From assembly GCF_002109385.1 (NCBI RefSeq), contig NZ_CP020814.1, positions 3,743,501-3,807,500 on the forward strand: DNA of 64,000 bases, read 5' to 3'. Shown here one piece after another: positions 56,817-64,000 of the stretch. Below the pieces are notes generated by a model that was not told the origin of the DNA, did not search any database, and saw only the letters and a program-made list of their open reading frames with translations. Source of the stretch: Halalkalibacter krulwichiae. GTDB lineage: Bacteria; Bacillota; Bacilli; Bacillales; Bacillaceae_D. Every line of letters starts with the position of its first letter. Position 1 is the stretch's first letter. Position numbers and translations under genes: made by a program.

Positions 56817-57311
56817 TTACGCTTTCGAATCAAAAATCGAGCGGCCGTTTCCTATTGGTCTGTCCTCATGCTCATGCGGATGGTAGCTGACATCCTCTTG
56901 ATGAGGGACCATTAAATCGAGGGAGAGGTTGACAAATCGCAACGATTCCGCGATTAAGTCTTGATTCAGTTCATTTTGCTGTTTCAGCTTTTGGGCATAA
57001 TCGAGAAGCTGTTGTTGTAATAGTTCAAGCTTTTCCGCTTCTTCTTTCGTCGCATATCGCTTCACATCGGTCATCGTTGCGCCTTCTTTTGCCTCTCCCT
57101 GTTCAAATAAATACGTCCGTACGACTTTTTGACGCAGCATTTCTGTCGTTTGGAGTTTATGAGCGAGCTTAGATTCCTCACGAACGATTTGCTCGAGTGC
57201 CTTCATATCGCCTTTTTTTATTGGTTCAAGCTTATCCACTGCAAGGTGATACAACTGCTCGTGAATTTCAAACAAACGTTCAATTAATTGAGTAATCGCC
57301 TTGATCGACAT
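56817..57311 (-). CDS. flgN: Flagellar export chaperone FlgN
   Basis: 164 residues, coiled and charged: LIERLFEIHEQLYHLAVDKL, EPIKKGDMKALEQIVREESK, NQDLIAESLRFVNLSLDLMV. Chaperone for FlgK and FlgL, whose genes follow. Confidence 0.9.
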   Translation of the reverse strand: MSIKAITQLIERLFEIHEQLYHLAVDKLEPIKKGDMKALEQIVREESKLAHKLQTTEMLRQKVVRTYLFEQGEAKEGATMTDVKRYATKEEAEKLELLQQQLLDYAQKLKQQNELNQDLIAESLRFVNLSLDLMVPHQEDVSYHPHEHEDRPIGNGRSIFDSKA

Positions 57312-57332
57312 CGCTTTTCCTCCTCCCTGACA

Positions 57333-57596
57333 CTAGTTGTTGTTCCAATAATCATATAGTTTATTAGCAATTGCTTTTGAATCGACTTTGTATTCTCCAG
57401 AGGCAATTTGCTTTTTCAATGCTTCGACTTTCTCTTGTCGTTCTTTTTCGACCTTCGTCACTTGCTGCATTGATAAAGCTTCTGATGAAATTTCTACTTT
57501 ATCTCGTTTCGCTTCTGTAGTCGCCGCTTTTTCTGTTTTCTCGATTTGCTTTCGATATGGATTTTGCGGAATGGAGTTATATGGATTAATTTTCAT
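57333..57596 (-). CDS. flgM: Anti-sigma-D factor FlgM
   Basis: 87 residues with the pattern MKINPYNSIPQNPYRKQ and C-terminal SigD-binding VEALKKQIASGEYKVDSKAI, ANKLYDYW. Holds SigD inactive until the hook is finished. A SigD promoter precedes it. Confidence 0.93.
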   Translation of the reverse strand: MKINPYNSIPQNPYRKQIEKTEKAATTEAKRDKVEISSEALSMQQVTKVEKERQEKVEALKKQIASGEYKVDSKAIANKLYDYWNNN

Positions 57597-57708
57597 GGTG
57601 TCACCTCACTTTCTTTTTTTAAAAAAACGATCATAAAAACGTCCCGATTCTGTTAGATGTTATCCCTTGATCGATCGACCAATGGACTTTTCACTATCCT
57701 TACAGTTA

Positions 57709-57735
57709 TTATCGGCACGTTTTTCAATTTTGTTA
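57709..57735 (-). promoter_or_regulatory. SigD promoter upstream of flgM
   Basis: Minus strand TAAC, 15 nt, GCCGATAA against TAAA-N15-GCCGATAT. 113 bp upstream of flgM, beside the 3' end of yvyF. Confidence 0.75.
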
Positions 57736-57742
57736 ACTCTTT

Positions 57743-58165
57743 TTATTCAATCCGATCTTTTAATGTATGATACGTTCGTTCCATTCGATGTTTTTCCTTT
57801 GTTCGTTCTTGAAAGTCCTTTTCTTGTTGATCTTGCTTTAACCCTTTTAGAATATAACCCTTGCACCCATCACAAATTCTTCCTTGTTGAATAATCTCCC
57901 CACAAGATTCACAAGGATAGCCTAAGTTTGGGAACAACTTTGTACTCAGGCGGCCTTCCCGAACAAATTGCTGAAGCAAAGTAAGAGTAACACCTGTTTT
58001 CTCATGAACTTCGACCATTGTCGCCATTCGATTATGCTTCGACCTCATGAATTTTGAGACCGTTTCAAAATGTCCCTCTTGTTCCATGTAACATTGTGGA
58101 CAAATCGAACGCAAAGCCTTAATGAAGATCTTTCCACAATTCGGACAGTTTTCAACATTCTTCAT
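57743..58165 (-). CDS. yvyF: Flagellar operon protein YvyF (TIGR03826 type)
   Basis: 140 residues with two Cys4 zinc sites (CPNCGK...CPQC near 7-26 and CESCGE...CDGC near 85-100) around a MerR-like helical segment (RMATMVEVHEKTGVTLTLLQ). Position between comFC and flgM as in B. subtilis. Function unknown, probably regulatory. Confidence 0.92.
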   Translation of the reverse strand: MKNVENCPNCGKIFIKALRSICPQCYMEQEGHFETVSKFMRSKHNRMATMVEVHEKTGVTLTLLQQFVREGRLSTKLFPNLGYPCESCGEIIQQGRICDGCKGYILKGLKQDQQEKDFQERTKEKHRMERTYHTLKDRIE

Positions 58166-58258
58166 CGTCCTTCCCCCTCCCTTTCAAAGTCATTATAGCG
58201 GAAAGAAAACGAACTTGTTAGAGTGTTTCAAAAAAAGCTTGGATCATGGTCCCCTCGT

Positions 58259-58975
58259 CTATCTCGCAATCGTCATCGATGCCACCTCTTTCGCCCCGTG
58301 CGCTAGTAACATTTTACAAGCTTGCCGAATCGTTGTCCCTGTTGTGTAAACATCATCAATTAAGACGATTTTCTTTTGATGAATACGAGACACGTTTTCC
58401 TCGTTGATTTGAAACGTCTGCTTCTGAAAATCGGTAATTCGTTGGTCTCGATTTTTCTTGCTTTGCTTTTCACTTGTTTTTCTCTTCAAAACATCACTCG
58501 TCTCGCTCCATTCTTTGATGAGCAGTTCAGCTTGATTAAAACCTCTCGCGTAAAGTCGTTCGTCACTTAACGGAATCGCAACGGGCAAATAGCCAGCAAA
58601 TTCCGTCCGGTAAAGCTTGTGCATCAGCGGCGAGAAAAACCGAGCGATCTCTGCATCACCGCGATATTTGTATACCGCAAGCCACTCTTTTAAAAAAGCA
58701 TTGTACTCATACAACGAACAGTTGCGGGTAAGCAAACCTGTTGTATCAGCTCGCTGTTCCCAACGCCAGCAATCGAGGCACTGACTTTCTTTGATGTAGT
58801 TTTGCGGCAATGTTTGAAGCGATCGCGAGCAACGTATGCAGCGAAGATCGCGAAGTGGCACAAGCTCTGCTTCACAAAGCTGACAGAGAAGGGCTGCCTG
58901 TTCAAGCAGAAAGAGTGTTCTCCAACTAACCGGTTCGATGAAATGTTCATGGCACGACAGACATCGCCTCATCAA
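58259..58975 (-). CDS. comFC: Late competence protein ComFC
   Basis: 238 residues. Zinc-finger start (CLSCHEHF, CQLCEAEL, CIRCSRSL, CLDCWRW) and a phosphoribosyltransferase domain with VAIPLSDERLYARGFNQAEL and the PRPP loop KIVLIDDVYTTGTT. Acts with ComFA in DNA uptake. Overlaps the comFA fragment by 4 bp; comFB, which lies between them in B. subtilis, is absent. Confidence 0.94.
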   Translation of the reverse strand: MMRRCLSCHEHFIEPVSWRTLFLLEQAALLCQLCEAELVPLRDLRCIRCSRSLQTLPQNYIKESQCLDCWRWEQRADTTGLLTRNCSLYEYNAFLKEWLAVYKYRGDAEIARFFSPLMHKLYRTEFAGYLPVAIPLSDERLYARGFNQAELLIKEWSETSDVLKRKTSEKQSKKNRDQRITDFQKQTFQINEENVSRIHQKKIVLIDDVYTTGTTIRQACKMLLAHGAKEVASMTIAR

Positions 58976-59913
58976 AATCCTCCTTCCTCATTCATGTTCG
59001 CAATATGGCTACGGGCTTTGAGCATTTCGTTCGTCACACCATAATGGAAAAAGACGACGTCTCCTGTTGGAGCTGTTTCTTTTCTGCCTGCCCTGCCGGC
59101 AATTTGGACGAGAGCAGACTCTTCAAAAATGGCATCATCTGCTCCGAACACCGCGACTTGCACATCAGCAAATGTCACGCCTCGTTCTAAAATCGTCGTC
59201 GTAAGCATTAAGGACTTTTTCCTCGTTCGAAATTGAGCCACTGCCTCATGACGAGTTGGTTCTTTTGCATGAACGGCAAAATGGTCGATTTGCCGCTGGT
59301 TGAGAATGTTTGATAATGTTTTTAATGCTCTCGTTGAAGGAACAAAAATCAGTTTTGGTTTATGCTGATGGCGAGTAATCCAATGAGCGACCGGTTCTGG
59401 TAAGGTGTTTTTACTTAGTTTTTTCGACCAATTGCCAAGCCATTGAAAACGTGGGACGGGCAGTGGGTAACCATGGTAACGTTTCGGGATTTTGACGACG
59501 TGTAAGTTCGGAGTAAATAAGACGGACTTAGAAGGAGTGGCACTTAAATAGATCATCGCGGCATTCGGTTTTGCTGCTTGTTCAACCGCATATTGAAGGC
59601 TCTTATCATAAGAAAACGGAAAGGCATCAACTTCATCGACGATGACGACATCAAAGGTTTTGTAAAAACGCATCGCTTGATGGGTTGTGGATAACACCAA
59701 TTGTGCTCCGAATTTTCGCTCTTTTTGTCCACCATAGAGCGTTGAAATGTGTGTATGTGGAAAACTATTCTGAATTCTCGGGGATAACTCTTTGACAACA
59801 TCGGTACGGGGTGTGGATAAGAGGACACGTTTTCCAAGCGCAAAAGCTCGTTCTAAGCCGTGAAACAGCACTTCTGTTTTCCCAGCTCCACAAATAACCG
59901 ACAATGAAAACAT
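58972..59913 (-). pseudogene. comFA: Competence helicase ComFA, 5' part missing
   Basis: Remaining 313 residues: Walker A VICGAGKTE near residue 10, RVLLSTPRTDVVKELSPR, DEAD-type VIVDEVDAFPFS, YLSATPSKS, LIFVPSTRALKTL, TTTILERGVTFADV and AGRAGRKE. B. subtilis ComFA has 463 residues; the N-terminal zinc finger and about 140 residues upstream of Walker A are replaced by unrelated sequence from about 59905. The frame reopens at an ATG just before the junction, but without a good ribosome site. DNA transformation would be impaired unless the 5' half is restored by excision of the element. Confidence 0.93.
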
Positions 59914-59940
59914 AAGGATTCATTGCTACTTATTTAAGGA
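59900..59940. other. Junction between comFA and foreign DNA (putative attachment site)
   Basis: ComFA homology starts at the codons for SVICGAGKTE and stops abruptly upstream, followed within 30 bp by the 3' end of a foreign gene. The matching comFA 5' half would lie at the other end of the element, outside the window. Confidence 0.55.
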
Positions 59941-60491
59941 GCTATTATAATATTCTTCGCTTCTCCACGTTCATATTTCTCGATAAAATCTATAAGCAAG
60001 ATTTCCAATATCCTCTCTACAGTGAAATGATGATCAGGAAACACTTTGGCCATGTCTGAAAATAATATTTCCATTCTCAGAATATCATCTCGATCTAGTC
60101 TCATAAATACGATCTCGAAGTCATCTTCTTTTCTAGGTTTTTTAATCGGATATAAAGGTACAGTCTCATCATCATCATTATTGTAATATCTTAATCTTAC
60201 ATTGATCGTCGATTTGTCTTTACTCATAAATAACCTGTTTAATCCTTTTACGTCCTGTGTACGTCTGACATGGTCCACAATATCATCTAATAGTAACTGC
60301 ATAAGATCATCAAGTTTATATCTATCACCAGTGGTCACAGTGACGTCATCGCATAAATTACGAGCTCTAAATAAGACGTCATGAGGCATTATTAACTTTA
60401 AGCTAACCTTGGACGGAGTAAACAATTTAATAAAGGGCGATCGCCCTTGCAGTTCATTCTGCAATAACTTTCTCTCGCTATATGCCCTCAA
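59934..60491 (-). CDS. Uncharacterised element protein, 185 aa
   Basis: Start TTG 60491 behind GGAGAG, overlapping the upstream gene by 14 bp. No family recognised. Mixed alpha/beta; two similar segments describe the halves: FTPSKVSLKLIMPHDVLFRA...DDLMQLLLDDIVDHVR and DFEIVFMRLDRDDILRMEIL...VERILEILLIDFIEKY, suggesting an internal duplication of a small (possibly ribbon-helix-helix-like) domain. Joined to the next two genes in a minus-strand operon near the element end. Confidence 0.6.
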   Translation of the reverse strand: MRAYSERKLLQNELQGRSPFIKLFTPSKVSLKLIMPHDVLFRARNLCDDVTVTTGDRYKLDDLMQLLLDDIVDHVRRTQDVKGLNRLFMSKDKSTINVRLRYYNNDDDETVPLYPIKKPRKEDDFEIVFMRLDRDDILRMEILFSDMAKVFPDHHFTVERILEILLIDFIEKYERGEAKNIIIAP

Positions 60492-60861
60492 TGATAATCT
60501 CTCCTCTCTCCAATCTTAATGACTGCATGAAGATACGATGAGTAGCTTTGCGCACGCTTCTACACCCCCATAATGCGGCATAGTATGATATTTGCTCTTG
60601 TAAGTGCAGATCGGCTTTTATATGGACGGTTGTTTGATAATTATAATAAGGCACTTCTTCAAATTCATTATTTCTGGACAATGCGGATTTAAGTAACTGA
60701 GTACAATAGTCTGTTTCAGATTCATTCCTCCCAATCGAAGCCATAATTATGAAGTGTTTTTCATCTTTAGCGACAGGGATCTTAATGTCTCGTTTCTTAT
60801 CAGATCGAGTTCTTCTTGAGACGTCTTTCTTCTTTTGATTAAGCATTGGGTTTAATCGCAC
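60478..60861 (-). CDS. Uncharacterised element protein, 127 aa
   Basis: GTG start behind GGGGGAG. Very basic N-terminus (NQKKKDVSRRTRSDKKRDIK) and a possible DNA-binding helical C-terminus (AALWGCRSVRKATHRIFMQS). The strand-helix-helix pattern TTVHIKADLHLQEQISYYAA resembles the 185-aa neighbour. Translationally coupled to it. Function unknown; a DNA-binding pair is my best guess. Confidence 0.6.
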   Translation of the reverse strand: MRLNPMLNQKKKDVSRRTRSDKKRDIKIPVAKDEKHFIIMASIGRNESETDYCTQLLKSALSRNNEFEEVPYYNYQTTVHIKADLHLQEQISYYAALWGCRSVRKATHRIFMQSLRLERGEIIIEGI

Positions 60862-60892
60862 TCTACTCCCCCACCTTCATTTTTAGGATTTT

Positions 60893-60938
60893 GCCTCCCT
60901 TAAGTCTGGGTAACTCGGTAACTCGGTCAAAAGGGAGG
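60893..60938 (-). terminator. Hairpin with GGTAACTC direct repeats
   Basis: Arms CCTCCCTT/AAGGGAGG enclose GGTAACTCGGTAACTCGG, a direct repeat. No T tract, so an operator or attenuator is as likely as a terminator. Confidence 0.45.
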
Positions 60939-60966
60939 TTGTTGCACATGAGAGGAGGGACTGACG

Positions 60967-61323
60967 TCACAATTGTCTTCCATTAAAATTGATAGATGCA
61001 TTCCCTCCTGGACTATATACTCTTGGACTGGTCTGTTGATAATTTTGTTGGACGACTTTCTTTGGTGGTGCTTGTGGTTTCTCTTGGACCACTTCTGCTT
61101 TATCGTGGTACCACAACCCATTCTCATCCGCTTCCCACAATGGATCAGGGAATGAGTGCCCCCTCTTTAGATATGGATCCATTAAATTTTTAAACTCTTG
61201 TGTGTGACCGGCAATAAATAAGGCTGCTCTGATAACCTGTGTGCGGTTTAAATGCGTTGCAGTCTCAAGGTTTGTTACATAGTCCTTGTAAAGATCATCG
61301 TATCTAACTGTTGGTCTGTACAT
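60967..61323 (-). CDS. Ribbon-helix-helix-like element protein
   Basis: 118 residues from ATG 61323 behind AGGAGGGA. N-terminal MYRPTVRYDDLYKDYVTNLE and LNRTQVIRAALFIAGHTQEF look like a ribbon-helix-helix DNA-binding domain (strand, two helices, RTQVIRAAL). The C-terminal tail is Gln/Pro-rich and disordered (QAPPKKVVQQNYQQTSPRVY). First gene of the three-gene minus-strand unit; possibly its regulator or a partition/relaxosome-type accessory. Confidence 0.6.
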   Translation of the reverse strand: MYRPTVRYDDLYKDYVTNLETATHLNRTQVIRAALFIAGHTQEFKNLMDPYLKRGHSFPDPLWEADENGLWYHDKAEVVQEKPQAPPKKVVQQNYQQTSPRVYSPGGNASINFNGRQL

Positions 61324-61465
61324 ACAATCCCTCCTGGCGTCATACTGACGTTTTTTAGCGCACATTGCTTTATCAAGATGTATACATTTTGTTTACTACT
61401 GCGACGTCTTGTGCACCTTGAATAAAAGATATTCGGTATCTTCTTTGAGTAGAACTTAAAGAAAT

Positions 61466-61493
61466 AAAAAAAGAGTAGCTCTCAGGCCACTCC
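61466..61493 (-). terminator. Terminator of the element lipoprotein gene
   Basis: Stem GAGTGGC/GCTACTC followed by seven T on the minus strand, touching the stop codon. Confidence 0.85.
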
Positions 61494-62189
61494 TTATAAT
61501 TCATATTTGACTTGTTGCTTCTCCGTAATTGTCTCATAGAAATCGGCATCCATAGATTGTGAAAAAATAATATTTACAGAGGTTATCTCTTCAGGATTCC
61601 CTTTATAGAACAACCCAACAACCCCTTCCTTTTTCACCTTGCCGTAAAAAATGCTATCAAAATCATCCTCACCGATTATAAAATCATTTAATGTCGCGTT
61701 CAATTGCTGCCCATTTGAAAGTACTACTTTATCAATACCAAACCAGTCGATGTTTTTCTCCTCTATATTTTCGGAAGAATAAACTATTTGAATATAATGC
61801 AATTCATCTGGAACATTCTTACTATCCATATACATTGAAAGTTGATTCTTTGTCTCTACGGGAACGTTTGTGAGTTTGAATAATTTAATATCATCAATTT
61901 TCACTTGGATTGGGTCGATATTAACTGTCTCATTTACTTCTTTGATTTTCATAAGCTCTAGTGTCCCGTATCCTGGCTCCTCCAAAATTTGACCAACTTC
62001 CGTTAACTTCGGATTTCCATATTCATCAGTTTCAATTTCTTCAATTTCTTCCTCTTCATTAGAAACTACTTTTTGTTCACTTGCAATTACTTCGTTTTCA
62101 GCTTCAGCAATATCTACAGAAGCATCCTCCTTAGGCCCACAGGCTGTAAGAAGTAAAACTAGTAATAACAATGAAGCTATCTTTTTCAT
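61494..62189 (-). CDS. Element-borne acidic lipoprotein
   Basis: 231 residues with signal peptide and lipobox LTAC near residue 17, then an acidic linker (SNEEEEIEEIETDEYGNPK) and a beta-rich domain (ELHYIQIVYSSENIEEKNID, KVVLSNGQQLNATLNDF). The layout resembles DUF4352-type immunoglobulin-like lipoproteins. Monocistronic with its own terminator: the style of a lysogenic-conversion gene. Function unknown. Confidence 0.7.
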   Translation of the reverse strand: MKKIASLLLLVLLLTACGPKEDASVDIAEAENEVIASEQKVVSNEEEEIEEIETDEYGNPKLTEVGQILEEPGYGTLELMKIKEVNETVNIDPIQVKIDDIKLFKLTNVPVETKNQLSMYMDSKNVPDELHYIQIVYSSENIEEKNIDWFGIDKVVLSNGQQLNATLNDFIIGEDDFDSIFYGKVKKEGVVGLFYKGNPEEITSVNIIFSQSMDADFYETITEKQQVKYEL

Positions 62190-62291
62190 ATTTCTTCTCC
62201 CCTATTCATATGTAAATAAATTCTAGTTTATCATACGTTTGGTTCTTAGAAGGAGTTTCATTTATAATATCAACCAAAAAGGTGATTTAAA

Positions 62292-62441
62292 TTGAACGAC
62301 ATTGATCGGAAGGTAAAACAAGTTATACAGAATGTAAACATAACTAAAGGGAGAAATCCAACACTTGAAGAGTTAATGCAATGGACCGGCAGAAGCAAGA
62401 AGGATTTACTGGAGATATTGAAGAGGATCGGATTCAGATGA
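62292..62441 (+). CDS. Small helix-turn-helix-like protein, 49 aa
   Basis: TTG start behind AAAAGGTGAT. MNDIDRKVKQVIQNVNITKG then RNPTLEELMQWTGRSKKDLL, EILKRIGFR; the second half looks like a sigma-region-3 or HTH pair of helices. Too short for usual ORF cut-offs. Its 3' end overlaps a convergent 49-codon gene by 36 bp. Confidence 0.6.
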   Translation: MNDIDRKVKQVIQNVNITKGRNPTLEELMQWTGRSKKDLLEILKRIGFR

Positions 62442-62555
62442 GTTTTCCGGTTCTGTCTTGATAAGAAATTCAAGCACCTTGACTTCTATCTCTCTTAATG
62501 GTCGTTTTAATTTCATTTCAAATTCAATAATTAGATTTTCTAATTCTTTTTTCAT
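62406..62555 (-). CDS. Small acidic helical protein, 49 aa
   Basis: ATG 62555 behind a strong AAAAGGAGG site. MKKELENLIIEFEMKLKRPL, REIEVKVLEFLIK, then an acidic tail. Convergent with and overlapping the 49-aa plus-strand gene. Family unknown. Confidence 0.55.
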   Translation of the reverse strand: MKKELENLIIEFEMKLKRPLREIEVKVLEFLIKTEPENSSESDPLQYLQ

Positions 62556-62757
62556 AGGATGCGCCTCCTTTTCTTAATAATACTCAAAAAGAGACAATGT
62601 TCAACAATTAAGGATGAATATCTGACAAATAAAATAAATCTCTAATTAAGCACTTTTCAACACCCTTCGATCTAATAAAGGTCCCTCTTACAAATAAATA
62701 CAAATTCCAACCGTAACATGATACTATTTAACTAATTGTAAATTGGAGGTATGTTTT

Positions 62758-63375
62758 ATGATCGAACTAAATATAGATGTTACAGAAGTTATAGATGGTT
62801 ATACTGAATTTAAAGAGTATATAAATGACGAATTCAACAAGGGTTTAATGTTAAGAGCTATTGATAATACAATTATAGGTAAATCATGGCCAAGAAGTTA
62901 TTTCGAATTAAGGTCATCTATATTACCGGCAATTCTTGGAGATAAGGCTTCTAAATTTCTCTTTTGGTTTATTTTTGGCGGGGACGATTCAACTGAAATT
63001 GACTATGAAGAAGAAGATCTACCTCTATTGAATTTTCTCCGGAGTAATTATACTGATAAATTCCTAAAGGCTAAACAGTTTAATGTTAATCCTCATGGGT
63101 TTTATCAAATTAATTACACTCACGGGGCTGATAAAGATAGGTTCAATATCTATATTACCAGGAATGATGACGAACAACTATTGTTGAGGACAAGCGTTGT
63201 TGAATATTGTGGGATGCTATCTCAATTTATTGAATATTTCTCTAAAATGACTAATGCCGGAGCGATTGAAATATCAGCAGAAGAAGAAACTTTTTTGAAA
63301 ATGATTTCGTCTGATTTAAAAGAAACATTTAACCGATTGGAAAATAGGTTTTATGAAGGTGATAATAATGAGTAA
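62758..63375 (+). CDS. Uncharacterised element protein, 205 aa
   Basis: ATG 62758 behind GGAGGT; an in-frame TTG at 62743 is less likely. Begins MIELNIDVTEVIDGYTEFKE; central segments SWPRSYFELRSSILPAILGD and FWFIFGGDDSTEIDYEEEDL; C-terminal helical region (KMISSDLKETFNRLENRFY). No membrane helix is certain. Overlaps the next gene by 8 bp (ATGAGTAA), so the two are coupled. Not recognised. Confidence 0.6.
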   Translation: MIELNIDVTEVIDGYTEFKEYINDEFNKGLMLRAIDNTIIGKSWPRSYFELRSSILPAILGDKASKFLFWFIFGGDDSTEIDYEEEDLPLLNFLRSNYTDKFLKAKQFNVNPHGFYQINYTHGADKDRFNIYITRNDDEQLLLRTSVVEYCGMLSQFIEYFSKMTNAGAIEISAEEETFLKMISSDLKETFNRLENRFYEGDNNE

Positions 63376-63868
63376 ATTATTATCAGAAAACCCTGTAATG
63401 AAAAACGTTGACTCCGATGGTATTATAGGTGCCGCAAAACACAAGGGAAAGGTTATCAGAATTTATGAGGAAGAAGAAACTACGAACCCTGTAAGGGAGG
63501 ATAAGTCTATGGATGATGGATATAAGAAATTAGTTGAACGATTAGATGCCGATTCTCGTGAACGAGAGGAAAGAATCCATAATCAAATGAGAGAAAGAGA
63601 GGAGAGATATGAAAGGCGCTCCAAGGAAGTTGAAGATAGAATAATTCAGTTATATGGTGAATCAGTTTCTCAAATCAATGGAAAATTAGATGCTCACGAA
63701 AAATTAATTGAGTCGAAATTTAATACAATGGACACAAAATTAGATTCAATGCAAAAGCAAGTTACAGATATTCATGGTCGCACACGTTTTTGGGTTAATC
63801 TTATCGTCCCCTCTATTGTTGCTATAGTTGTAGGTATATTAACCGCTTTGATATCTACAGGTTTTTTT
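63368..63868 (+). CDS. Coiled-coil tail-anchored membrane protein (XhlA/BhlA-like topology)
   Basis: ATG 63368. N-terminal unstructured part, then a long Arg/Glu coiled coil (LDADSREREERIHNQMRERE, KLDSMQKQVTDIHGRTRFWV) and a single C-terminal membrane helix (LIVPSIVAIVVGILTALIST). Topology is like phage XhlA/BhlA-type lysis accessories. The frame as sequenced reads on through the terminator to 63979; with one extra T in the run of seven at 63862-63868 it would stop right after GFF (about 167 residues), before the hairpin. Confidence 0.6.
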
Positions 63869-63873
63869 AATAC

Positions 63874-63901
63874 GCCCCACAGTAATGTGAGGGCTTTTTT
63901 T
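63874..63901 (+). terminator. Terminator of the coiled-coil gene
   Basis: Stem GCCCCACA/TGTGAGGGC followed by seven T. Lies between two convergent genes. Confidence 0.85.
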
Positions 63902-63902
63902 A

Positions 63903-64000
63903 TTAAAACAATTTACTCCAAGTTTGAGGGCCGACAATACCATCTACAGAGATCCCTTGAGAACGTTGGAAGTCTTTAACTGCTCCTTCTGTTACTGGAC
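63903..64000 (-). CDS. Phage-type lysin, C-terminal peptidoglycan-binding fragment
   Basis: The frame enters from the right edge and ends at TAA 63903-63905: AVKDFQRSQGISVDGIVGPQ, TWSKLF. This is the end of a PG_binding_1 repeat (DFQRSxGxxVDGIVGPxTW), typical of the C-terminus of Bacillus phage N-acetylmuramoyl-L-alanine amidases. The catalytic part lies outside the window. Supports a prophage origin of this end. Confidence 0.72.
   Translation of the reverse strand, partial: PVTEGAVKDFQRSQGISVDGIVGPQTWSKLF

Overview
This window looks like a chromosome segment of an alkaliphilic or haloalkaliphilic Bacillus relative (Halalkalibacter/Alkalihalobacillus-like). Gene content and order follow the Bacillus subtilis hprK-lgt / yvlBCD / uvrBA / csbA / minJ / ctpB / ftsXE / cccB / yvjA / prfB / secA / hpf / fliTSD-flaG / hag-csrA-fliW / flgLKNM / comF block. 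Supporting signs are acidic surface proteins, SigD, SigW and SigB-like promoters, a B. subtilis-type LexA box and a xylose regulon with XylR and cre sites. Species assignment is inference; no 16S or other marker is present.

Layout. (1) 1-9.7 kb: lipoprotein modification (lgt), carbon-regulation kinase (hprK), envelope-stress yvlBCD, and nucleotide excision repair (uvrBA) with a LexA box. (2) 9.7-21.8 kb: division and secretion genes minJ, ctpB, an EnvC-like hydrolase activator, ftsEX, cytochrome cccB, a YitT protein, prfB with its autoregulatory frameshift, and secA. (3) 22-31 kb: a DUF1906 protein, a cluster of structured intergenic repeats, fapA, hpf, a class C-like group II intron inserted behind the cold-shock gene terminator, and a lipoprotein. 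(4) 30.3-33.4 kb: fliT-fliS-fliD-flaG under a SigD promoter. (5) 33.9-45.6 kb: a xylose/xylan island (aldo/keto reductase, xylB, xylA, DUF624, an ABC importer without its ATPase, xylR, GH43 xylosidase, a beheaded GH10 xylanase). It separates flaG-fliD from hag, which are neighbours in B. subtilis. (6) 45.7-50.8 kb: an A/T-rich, co-directional cassette directly downstream of flagellin, with a two-module YheC/D-type ATP-grasp protein, a one-module YheC/D ATP-grasp protein and an APC amino-acid permease. (7) 51-59.9 kb: hag, an HD-GYP remnant, csrA, fliW, DUF6470, flgL, flgK, flgN, flgM, yvyF, comFC and a comFA missing its 5' third. (8) 59.9-64 kb: foreign genes ending in a phage-type lysin fragment, probably one end of a prophage integrated in comFA.

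Most interesting signal. The flagellin variable region carries three separate arrays of the exact hexamer GGTGAA (Gly-Glu repeats; 3, 3 and 4 units). Immediately downstream, where other bacteria often carry flagellin-modification genes, lie the ATP-grasp ligases and the amino-acid transporter. I propose as inference that this is a flagellin peptide-ligation (for example side-chain aminoacylation or glutamylation) system. A pair of identical palindromes flanks the cassette promoter region.

Quality note. lgt, uvrA, fapA and fliD are each broken by loss of exactly one G from a G homopolymer, and two other ORFs show the same behaviour at T/A runs. This looks more like systematic homopolymer error in the assembly than real pseudogenisation, so I annotate these genes as probably intact in the organism. 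tRNA, rRNA and CRISPR arrays were not seen.
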